DNA of 50,999 nt from an uncultured Pelagibacteraceae bacterium (GTDB lineage: Bacteria; Pseudomonadota; Alphaproteobacteria; Pelagibacterales; Pelagibacteraceae): NCBI GenBank assembly GCA_902590845.1, contig CACIYJ010000005.1:1-50999 (forward strand). Direction: 5' to 3'. The position numbers and the translations under genes were made by a program. The notes beneath the pieces were generated by a model. The model was given only the letters and a program-made list of their open reading frames with translations. It made no database searches and was not told the DNA's origin. Of the stretch, positions 44,582-50,999 are shown one piece after another; within the stretch, counting starts at the first letter, position 1; each line of letters starts with the position of its first letter.

Positions 44582-45733
44582 ATGTCAAAAAAAACGATCA
44601 AAGGAGTAAAAACTCCTTCAAGACGTAAGTTCTTTAAAGCAGCAGCAGCGACAGGTGCAGCAGCGGCAGCAACAGTAGCAATGCCAAATATTGCTTTCGG
44701 TGCTCCGAAAACTTTAAAGATGCAAGCAGCTTGGCCTTCAGGAGCAAATATTTTCTTCGAAATGGCTGGTGACTATGCAAAAATGGTTGGCGACATGTCA
44801 GGTGGGGAGCTAAAGATTGATCTTCAACCTGTAGGAGCCGTAGTAAAAACAAAAGAGATCGGACAAGCAGTAAGTTCTGGTGTACTAGATATGGGTCACT
44901 GGGTAACAGCTTATTGGTATGGGAAAAATGCTGCCGCTTCTCTATTTGGTACTGGTCCATCGTACGGAATGTCATCCCAAGAAGTTATGGGATGGATAGA
45001 GTACGGAGGAGGTAGAAAACTTTATAACGAATGTCTAGCTAAAGTTGGTTTCGATTATATCGGTTTCTTCCACATGCCTATGCCCGCACAGCCTTTTGGT
45101 TGGTTTAAAAAGAACGTAACTAAAGTGTCGGATGTTAAAGGAATGAAGTACAGAACAGTTGGTTTAGCGACTAACGTATTAACAGCAATGGGAATGGTTG
45201 TAAGACAATTACCAGGTGGTGAAATTCAACCTGCAATGAAAACAGGATTGATCGAAGCTGCTGAGTTTAACAACCCAACTTCTGACTCTCAATTTGGTAT
45301 GCAAGACGTTTCTAAGCACTATCACTTAGGAAGTTTTCACCAATCTCAAGAGATGTTTGAAATAGCAGTGAACAAAAAAACATTTAATGGTTTATCGCCT
45401 GCACATCAAGCGATACTAAAAAATGCTGCTTATGCTGCGAATACAGACAATTATTTCAAAGCGTTAGTGAGATACTCAGCTGACTTATCTATGTTGATGA
45501 ACAAACACAAAGTAAATGTTTATCAAACTTCAGATGAGATATTAGCTCAACAATTAAAAGGATGGGACAAAGTTATAGGTGACTTTGTTAAGAAAGATGC
45601 ATTCTTTAAAAAGATTGTAGATTCTCAGAAGAAATACGCTAAGAGAGTAATGAAGTACTTACTCATGAATCAGCCGAACTACAAATTGGCTTATGAAAAT
45701 GAGTTTGGTTCTATAGCAAAAGTTAAAATTTAA
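44582..45733 (+). CDS. dctP: TRAP transporter substrate-binding protein (DctP family, TakP-like)
   Basis: The periplasmic binding protein of a TRAP system. It carries a twin-arginine signal (SRRKFFKAAA, about residues 13-22) followed by an alanine-rich core with cleavage near AFG-AP (about 40), so it may be exported folded, perhaps with cofactor or metal. The mature domain has GMKYRTVGLA with the conserved ligand arginine (about residue 200) and AEFNNPTSDSQFG, where TakP-type proteins have their substrate-contact region. That group binds 2-oxoacids, lactate-like or mannitol-type ligands. Position after glcDEF points to glycolate, lactate or a 2-oxoacid; unproven. GC is raised and a terminator follows, fitting high expression. 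Confidence 0.93.
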   Translation: MSKKTIKGVKTPSRRKFFKAAAATGAAAAATVAMPNIAFGAPKTLKMQAAWPSGANIFFEMAGDYAKMVGDMSGGELKIDLQPVGAVVKTKEIGQAVSSGVLDMGHWVTAYWYGKNAAASLFGTGPSYGMSSQEVMGWIEYGGGRKLYNECLAKVGFDYIGFFHMPMPAQPFGWFKKNVTKVSDVKGMKYRTVGLATNVLTAMGMVVRQLPGGEIQPAMKTGLIEAAEFNNPTSDSQFGMQDVSKHYHLGSFHQSQEMFEIAVNKKTFNGLSPAHQAILKNAAYAANTDNYFKALVRYSADLSMLMNKHKVNVYQTSDEILAQQLKGWDKVIGDFVKKDAFFKKIVDSQKKYAKRVMKYLLMNQPNYKLAYENEFGSIAKVKI

Positions 45734-45752
45734 TTAACTTTAAAACAAATTT

Positions 45753-45784
45753 AAAAGGGGGCTTTTATGCCCCCTTTTTTTTAT
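45753..45784 (+). terminator. Intrinsic terminator between dctP and dctQ
   Basis: AAAAGGGGGC (45753-45762) pairs with GCCCCCTTTT (45769-45778) around a six-base loop and runs into a ten-base U tract. It lies about 20 bases after the dctP stop and 40 before dctQ. It would make the binding protein much more abundant than the two permease subunits, a common need in binding-protein transporters. Confidence 0.93.
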
Positions 45785-45822
45785 AGTAATTTAAACAGAT
45801 TTAGCATAGCTTGAATTTAATT

Positions 45823-46410
45823 ATGATGAGGGGTTACATACATTTTGCAGATCAATTAAGCGCATCAATAGGTAAAGCATTTTCTTGGTGCATAGTAGTA
45901 CTAATGGGAGGAACTTGCTATGAAGTAGTAATGGCTTACGTTTTTAATGCGCCTACGCTTTGGAATTTTGATTTTAGTTTACAGATGTATGCTGCTATTT
46001 TTATGATGGCTGGAGCATATACATTATCAACAGAAGCCCATGTAAGAGGAGATGTAATTTATAGATTTTTTAAACCTAGAACCCAAGGGTGGATTGACTT
46101 AGTTTTATTTATAATTTTCTTTTTTCCAGGAGTTATTGCTTTAGTTTTTTATGGATATGAATATGCGGCATTGGCTTGGAAAATAAAAGAAACAAGCTGG
46201 AACAGTCCAGCACAAATCAATATTTACATGGCAAAAACTTTTATTCCGTTAGCAGGATTGACTCTTACAATACAGGGAGTAAGTGAAGTTTTTAGATGTA
46301 TTATTTGTATTCAAACAGGACATTGGCCAGCTAGAATGGTTAGCGCGGAAGAGACAGAAAAAATTTTAATGAGAAAATCCCAACAGGAAGACCAAACAGA
46401 TGTTATTTAG
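45823..46410 (+). CDS. dctQ: TRAP transporter small permease subunit DctQ
   Basis: A protein of about 195 residues with four membrane helices (about residues 16-36, 48-66, 91-112, 139-158), the DctQ fold. It has the CIVVLMGGTCYEVVMAYVFNAPTLWNFD region and EAHVRGDVIYRFF typical of TRAP small subunits. The first ATG (45823) is used; a TTG at 45811 is in frame, and an ATG at 45826 follows. No good Shine-Dalgarno precedes it, in contrast to dctP. Expression depends on read-through of the terminator or a promoter in the 40-base gap. It overlaps dctM by 11 bases. Confidence 0.92.
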   Translation: MMRGYIHFADQLSASIGKAFSWCIVVLMGGTCYEVVMAYVFNAPTLWNFDFSLQMYAAIFMMAGAYTLSTEAHVRGDVIYRFFKPRTQGWIDLVLFIIFFFPGVIALVFYGYEYAALAWKIKETSWNSPAQINIYMAKTFIPLAGLTLTIQGVSEVFRCIICIQTGHWPARMVSAEETEKILMRKSQQEDQTDVI

Positions 46411-47761
46411 TTTAACAAATCCTGAGATAGCAATTTTCATGATGGGAATTTTCCTGTTTGCAGTTTTATTAGGATTTCCAATTGCATTTACTTTATTGGC
46501 AATGGGAGTAGGTTTTGGATATTTTGCTTATTACGATCCTGCTCAAATGGAGCATCTATTTGATAATAGGATCTTTACATTATTAGTTTCTAATACTTAT
46601 ACAATAATGGATAATAATGTTCTAACCGCCGTACCCTTATTTTTATTTATGGGTTATTTAGTAGAGCGTGCAGGAATTGTATCAAAATTGTTTTTTGCAA
46701 TTAGACTTGCTTCACACAGATTACCAGCTTCAATGGCTGTTGCTGCTTTAATTACTTGTGCTTTATTTTCAACAGCGACAGGAATAATAGGTGCCGTAGT
46801 GACTTTAATGGGTCTTCTTGCTTGGCCTGCAATGATTAAGGCAGGATATGATAAAAAATTTGCATCAGGAGTTATATGTGCTGGCGGTTGTTTGGGAATC
46901 TTAATTCCTCCAAGTATTATGTTAATTGTTTATGCCGTTATCGCGCAACTATCTCCATTAAGATTATTTGCTGCCGCTATTTTTCCAGGACTAATGTTAG
47001 CTGGTCTCTATATTATCTATGCAGTTACTGCAGCATTTCTAAATCCTTCGATTGCTCCTAAACCCAAGGAAGAAGATATACCACCTAGAGCTGAAATTAT
47101 AAAAGAAGTTTTGGTTTCATTTTTACCTTTGTTTTCATTAATTATTTTAGTTCTTGGAACAATTTTAGGTGGTTTAGCAACACCTGCTGAAGCGGCTGCT
47201 GTAGGCGCTTTTGGAGCTATTGTGCTTTCAATTTTTTATAAAACCTTGAAATGGAAAAATTTTAAAGAGTCAGTTTTTTTAACAGCCAAGACCACTGCTA
47301 TGATCATGTGGCTTTTCGTGGGTTCTTGGACATTTGCTTCAGTGTTTTCTTATTTAGGAGGCCATGAAGTCTTTGAACATTTTTTTAAGTCAATGGATTT
47401 AGCGCCTTGGCAATTTTTAGTAATTACTCAGATAATTATTTTTATATTAGGCTGGCCTCTTGAATGGACAGAAATATTAATAATATTTGTGCCAATATTT
47501 TTACCACTAGTAGAATTTTTTGGAGTAAATCCATATTTTTTTGCAATGCTAATAGCTTTGAATTTACAAACTTCATTTTTAACTCCACCGATGGCCATGT
47601 CGGCATACTATCTTAAAGGCGTGCAGTCACAAAATGTTGAGTTAATGGATATTTTTAGAGGCATTATGCCATTCCTAGGTATAGTTATTTTTGCTATGTT
47701 TTTGATGTATATTTTTCCAGGTATTGCACTTTGGTTACCAGAAACTTTATTTGCAAATTAG
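46400..47761 (+). CDS. dctM: TRAP transporter large permease subunit DctM
   Basis: The 453-residue transport subunit with about 12 membrane segments, driven by a sodium gradient in known TRAP systems. Family motifs are FLFAVLLGFPIAFTLLAMG at the start, AVPLFLFMGYLVERAG (about residues 76-91), ATGIIGAVVTLMG, GCLGILIPPSIMLIVYAV (about 162-179) and FLTPPMAMSAYYLKG near the C-terminus. It is coupled to dctQ (11-base overlap), and the amidase gene starts ten bases after its stop. Confidence 0.96.
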   Translation: MLFSLTNPEIAIFMMGIFLFAVLLGFPIAFTLLAMGVGFGYFAYYDPAQMEHLFDNRIFTLLVSNTYTIMDNNVLTAVPLFLFMGYLVERAGIVSKLFFAIRLASHRLPASMAVAALITCALFSTATGIIGAVVTLMGLLAWPAMIKAGYDKKFASGVICAGGCLGILIPPSIMLIVYAVIAQLSPLRLFAAAIFPGLMLAGLYIIYAVTAAFLNPSIAPKPKEEDIPPRAEIIKEVLVSFLPLFSLIILVLGTILGGLATPAEAAAVGAFGAIVLSIFYKTLKWKNFKESVFLTAKTTAMIMWLFVGSWTFASVFSYLGGHEVFEHFFKSMDLAPWQFLVITQIIIFILGWPLEWTEILIIFVPIFLPLVEFFGVNPYFFAMLIALNLQTSFLTPPMAMSAYYLKGVQSQNVELMDIFRGIMPFLGIVIFAMFLMYIFPGIALWLPETLFAN

Positions 47762-47771
47762 GTAAATTAAT

Positions 47772-49106
47772 ATGATAGATATTACCTCTTTATCAGCTAC
47801 GGAGTTAGTTGGAAAACTTCGAACCGGTGACATTTCTTCAGTAGATCTTTGCAAGACTTATATAAAGAGGATCGATAAATATGAAAAAGATGTTAAAGCG
47901 TGGGCATTTTTTGACAAAAAAGTTTTATTAGAAAAAGCTGAAGAAGCAGATAATTATAGAAAATCAGGAAAACCAATAGGTTTATTACACGGTTTGCCCG
48001 TTGCTGTTAAGGATATCGTAGGAACCCTTGATATGCCGACAGAATGTGGAACTGTATTTAGAAAAAAAATGTCAAGTTCACAAGATTCTGAAGTAGTAAA
48101 TTTACTTAAAACGGCTGGCGCAATCATTATGGGTAAGACTGAAACAGCAGAACTTGCATATATTCATCCTGCCAAAACAAGAAACCCACATGATTATACA
48201 AGAACACCCGGAGGATCATCAAGCGGTTCGGCAGCTGCAATAGCTGCACATATGACTCATTTATCTATAGGATCACAAACCGGAGGATCTATTATTAGAC
48301 CGGCATCATATTGTGGTGTTGTTGGGTATAAACCATCATACGGTTTGATTTCGAGAAGTGGGGTGCTAAAGACTTCTGAAAAATTAGATACCATAGGCAT
48401 GTTTGGTAAAACAGTCGAAGATGTTGCATTATTAGCAAAAACATTGATTAAAAAAGATTTATATGATCCCGCCACCATTCATTTTGCTGCAGATGACATG
48501 CTTGAAGTGTGTAAAAAAGGTCCGATTTTTGAACCTAAATTTATTTTTTATAAAACCGACAAATGGAAAAATATTGATAAAGAATCACAAAAAGCTTTTG
48601 AATTTTTAATTAAAAATTTTAAAAAAAATATAGAAGTTTTTGATACGCCGGCTTATTTTAAAGATATTCCTGGATACCATCAAATTATTCACGAAACAGA
48701 TCTCGCAAATAATTTTCAAGTTTACTATAAAAAAGATAAAAATAAACTTTCGAAAGAGATGAGAGATGCTATTGGAAGAGGAATGAAGTATTCAGCAAAA
48801 GAGTATACTGATGCCATTGATTTTATGAAACAAAGCTATGAGTCTTACAAAGAAGTTTTTGAAGATTATCATGGCGTGATAACTCCTTCTGCAAGTGGAG
48901 TAGCAGACAAAGGCCTTACATCTACAGGAAGCGCAGACTTTCAAAAAATATGGACCTACTTGGGATTGCCAACTATTTCATTGCCTTTACTTACCGGTGA
49001 AAATAACTTACCATTGGGTGTCCAATTAGTTGGAGACAAGCTTGATGACTTAAGATTTTTAGGTACAGCTAACTGGTTGCAGAAAAATTGTAAAGATGAA
49101 AGATAA
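47772..49106 (+). CDS. Amidase (GatA-like signature family)
   Basis: A 444-residue amidase signature enzyme. The Ser-cisSer-Lys triad fits Lys80 (PVAVKDIVGT), the GGSSSG motif (residues 147-152) and the nucleophile Ser173 in QTGGSIIRPAS. GatB and GatC are not nearby, so this is probably a free-standing amidase and not part of the tRNA amidotransferase. It follows dctM by ten bases and overlaps the 60-residue gene by 11 bases, so it likely acts on an imported amide or nitrogen compound; the substrate is unknown. No signal peptide is visible, so it is cytoplasmic. Confidence 0.9.
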   Translation: MIDITSLSATELVGKLRTGDISSVDLCKTYIKRIDKYEKDVKAWAFFDKKVLLEKAEEADNYRKSGKPIGLLHGLPVAVKDIVGTLDMPTECGTVFRKKMSSSQDSEVVNLLKTAGAIIMGKTETAELAYIHPAKTRNPHDYTRTPGGSSSGSAAAIAAHMTHLSIGSQTGGSIIRPASYCGVVGYKPSYGLISRSGVLKTSEKLDTIGMFGKTVEDVALLAKTLIKKDLYDPATIHFAADDMLEVCKKGPIFEPKFIFYKTDKWKNIDKESQKAFEFLIKNFKKNIEVFDTPAYFKDIPGYHQIIHETDLANNFQVYYKKDKNKLSKEMRDAIGRGMKYSAKEYTDAIDFMKQSYESYKEVFEDYHGVITPSASGVADKGLTSTGSADFQKIWTYLGLPTISLPLLTGENNLPLGVQLVGDKLDDLRFLGTANWLQKNCKDER

Positions 49107-49278
49107 ATTAACAAATATAATTGGCTGCGGTTTGTGTGTTGCTTTCTTAATTGGTCTAGCCACTACATTAACAAGATCAATGTTGATTGGTTTTAAAGAT
49201 GTTCTTCCAGTTTACATACTTATGGGCTTAGTAATTGCAATGATGCTTTATGAAGCCTTCTACGATAAAAAACAATAA
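49096..49278 (+). CDS. Small two-helix membrane protein of unknown function
   Basis: A 60-residue protein with two membrane helices (about residues 8-26 and 36-53) joined by a short loop, with a charged C-terminus (YDKKQ). It overlaps the amidase stop by 11 bases, so it is translated with it and with the TRAP genes. I do not recognise a family. The overlap and operon position argue that it is a real gene; an accessory subunit of the TRAP permease or a regulator of it is possible but unsupported. Confidence 0.65.
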   Translation: MKDKLTNIIGCGLCVAFLIGLATTLTRSMLIGFKDVLPVYILMGLVIAMMLYEAFYDKKQ

Positions 49279-49329
49279 TTTATTTCCTTATTTAACTATT
49301 ATTCATTCAACTAGGCAAATTAATTAAAA

Positions 49330-50130
49330 ATGAAATATTTATATGTATCGCTTTTATCTTTATTGACAGCGTATTTATTAGTTTTAATTTTTATTTATTT
49401 TAATCAAAGAAATTTACTTTATCATCCAGGAGAAAATAATTATTTAGATGATAAAGCCCAATTTAGTTATAAGGAAGTTTTGATTGAAGTTGATCAAGAT
49501 ATTAAACTTAAGTCTTGGTTAATAGATAAAGATTTAGAAAAGTATAAAACTTTAGTTTTTTTTCATGGCAATGCAGGAAATTTATTTAATAGAGTGCATA
49601 AATTAAATGAGTTTAATAAATTAGATATTAATATTCTTATAATATCCTGGAGAGGCTTTAGCGGTAATTCTGGAAAACCAACTGAAAAAAATCTTTATCA
49701 AGATGCTCAAAAAAGTATTGAATGGTTAAATAATAAAGGAATTAAAAATGAAAAAATAATTTTATATGGAGAGTCATTAGGAACAGGAGTAGCAGTAGAA
49801 CTAGGACAAAAAAATATTTTTAATAGTATAATTCTTGAATCACCTTTTACTTCGATGGTAGAAACTGCAAAAATTTATTACCCTTATCTACCAGTAAGTT
49901 TATTACTTAAAGATAGATACAATTCCATAAATAAAATTGATAAAATAACAAAACCTGTTCTAATTATGCATGGCATGAAGGATGATATTGTTCCTTATGT
50001 TATGAGTGTTGAACTTTTTAATAAAGCTAATAAACCAAAATATTCATTTTTTCCAAAAGATGATAATCACATGATGGATTTTAATGATGAGTTGCTAGAT
50101 AAAATAAGATTATTTATTAAACAGCACTAA
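49330..50130 (+). CDS. Alpha/beta hydrolase (BEM46-like)
   Basis: A 266-residue protein with an N-terminal membrane anchor (about residues 6-24) and an alpha/beta hydrolase domain. The oxyanion motif is FFHGNAGN (about 77-84), the nucleophile Ser149 lies in GESLG, Asp218 in HGMKDD, and the catalytic His247 in DDNHMMDF. The set is complete, so it is probably an active serine hydrolase attached to the inner membrane facing the periplasm. Substrate unknown. It follows the 60-residue gene by 51 bases and converges on ftsY, overlapping its end by four bases. Confidence 0.9.
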   Translation: MKYLYVSLLSLLTAYLLVLIFIYFNQRNLLYHPGENNYLDDKAQFSYKEVLIEVDQDIKLKSWLIDKDLEKYKTLVFFHGNAGNLFNRVHKLNEFNKLDINILIISWRGFSGNSGKPTEKNLYQDAQKSIEWLNNKGIKNEKIILYGESLGTGVAVELGQKNIFNSIILESPFTSMVETAKIYYPYLPVSLLLKDRYNSINKIDKITKPVLIMHGMKDDIVPYVMSVELFNKANKPKYSFFPKDDNHMMDFNDELLDKIRLFIKQH

Positions 50131-50999
50131 GATCGCAGGCCTAATAAAGCTTTGGAAAAATATTCCGCATTAAACGGATGAAGATCTGAATCTTTTTCAC
50201 CCATTCCTAAAGCTACTATAGGTAAGTCATATTTTTTACAGATGGCTAATACAACACCACCTTTTGCTGTACTATCTAATTTTGTAATTATTAATCCAGT
50301 TAAATTATGTATTTTACTAAATTCTTCAACTTGATTTAGAGCATTCTGTCCAGTTGTAGCATCTAAAACTAAAATTACTTCATTTGGAAAAGAAGAATCT
50401 ATCTTTTTTAAAACATTTATAATTTTTTTATATTCTTCCATTAAATTTTTTTTATTTTGCAGTCTTCCAGCTGTATCTATCAAAGCAATATCAATTTGAT
50501 TTTTTTTTGCAAATTCTGCTGTTTTAAATGCTACAGAAGCAGGGTCGCTATTTATTTTTGATTTAATTATATCTACTTTTACTTTTGCTGCCCAAACTTG
50601 TAATTGGTCGATTGCTGCAGCACGAAAAGTATCAGCAGCCCCAAATACTACAGACCTATTATTATCTTTAAAATATTTTCCAAGTTTTCCGATCGTTGTT
50701 GTTTTTCCAACTCCGTTGACACCTGAAACTACTATTACAGCGGTATTAGCGTTTCCCATGAGACTTAAATCTTTTTGATATTTTAAAAGATTTATAGCCA
50801 TTTTATCTGCTATCAATTTTAATATTTCTTGATGATCATCTAATTTTTTATCAATCTTAAAATTTTCAAAATCTTTTCTCAGTTCTTTAGCTACATCAAC
50901 ACCTGTATCGGCACTTATAAGCAAATCTTCAAATTCTGATAAAACATCAGTATCTAATTTTTTTTTTGAGAAAATATTTTTAAATCCATCAGAAAGCCC
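50127..50999 (-). CDS. ftsY: Signal recognition particle receptor FtsY (5' end outside window)
   Basis: The last 290 residues of FtsY, the SRP receptor GTPase that docks ribosomes with membrane proteins to the translocon. The open frame runs off the window's right edge. Visible are the N-domain helices (ISADTGVDVAKEL region), the G1 loop VSGVNGVGKTTTIGKL, DTFRAAAIDQLQVW (G2), DTAGRLQNK (G3), TKLDSTAKGG (G4) and the final ALGMGEKDSDLHPF. The upstream acidic A-domain is not seen. It converges with the alpha/beta hydrolase gene. Confidence 0.97.
   Translation of the reverse strand, partial: GLSDGFKNIFSKKKLDTDVLSEFEDLLISADTGVDVAKELRKDFENFKIDKKLDDHQEILKLIADKMAINLLKYQKDLSLMGNANTAVIVVSGVNGVGKTTTIGKLGKYFKDNNRSVVFGAADTFRAAAIDQLQVWAAKVKVDIIKSKINSDPASVAFKTAEFAKKNQIDIALIDTAGRLQNKKNLMEEYKKIINVLKKIDSSFPNEVILVLDATTGQNALNQVEEFSKIHNLTGLIITKLDSTAKGGVVLAICKKYDLPIVALGMGEKDSDLHPFNAEYFSKALLGLRS

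Noticed and set aside
44634-44975. Long open frame on the minus strand inside dctP, rich in Leu and Ser
   Set aside because: It results from the alanine-rich signal peptide codons read backwards, with no family resemblance, and dctP itself is unambiguous.
1-50999. Mobile elements, CRISPR arrays, prophage or recent gene transfer
   Set aside because: No transposase, integrase, repeat-spacer array or phage gene is seen, and composition is even apart from the highly expressed transporter genes.

Overview
This window looks like a piece of a very streamlined alphaproteobacterial chromosome, most probably SAR11 (Pelagibacterales). The evidence is the low GC content (about 30% by eye), almost no spacer DNA (the longest gap between genes is about 275 bases), many start/stop overlaps, no mobile elements, and a gene set typical of marine oligotrophs: DUF4212 sodium symporter, TRAP transporter, glycolate oxidase, aldo/keto reductase, c-type cytochrome maturation. 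The SAR11 assignment is an inference from style and content; alphaproteobacterial origin is strongly supported by gene order.

Positions 1-10500 hold the hslU-smr-timA-fxsA-secB-dnaQ-coaE-aroE-maf-PDRP block, reading away from an AT-rich 275-base gap, and hemE-hemH-hemJ-rho reading away on the other side. This arrangement flanks the chromosomal replication origin in Caulobacter, Rickettsia and Rhizobiales, so 5815-6089 is a candidate oriC. Positions 10500-15300 carry a LON-domain protein, tRNA-Gly(GCC) almost fused to a pterin dehydratase gene, purH, a heparinase-like protein, rpe and a small membrane protein.

Positions 15300-23500 form an acetate/organic-acid section: a two-subunit Na+/solute symporter with an intrinsic terminator, then acetyl-CoA synthetase with a striking Lys/Arg-rich N-terminal tail, an EVE protein, a ThDP-dependent enzyme and tsaD. 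Positions 23500-32300 hold hemC-hemD, a MscS channel, YggT, folD, argG, an IalB-like secreted protein, an aldo/keto reductase, a BI-1 family protein, DUF2794, yciB and hspQ.

Positions 32300-37150 hold an unusual structured intergenic region followed by ccmCDEFGH (cytochrome c maturation, without ccmA, ccmB or ccmI here) and a PagL-like outer membrane protein. Positions 37150-49300 look like one 2-hydroxyacid utilisation region: lldD, an aminotransferase, glcDEF, a hydroxyacid dehydrogenase, then a TRAP transporter (dctP, terminator, dctQ, dctM), an amidase and a 60-residue membrane protein. These could together import and oxidise lactate/glycolate and turn glyoxylate into glycine or glycerate. 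The window ends with an alpha/beta hydrolase and ftsY (5' end outside).

Heme supply is a recurring theme: hemE, hemH, hemJ, hemC, hemD and the heme-delivery ccm genes all lie within 37 kb. No CRISPR, insertion sequence, prophage or rRNA was seen. No gap without a gene exceeds 300 bases.
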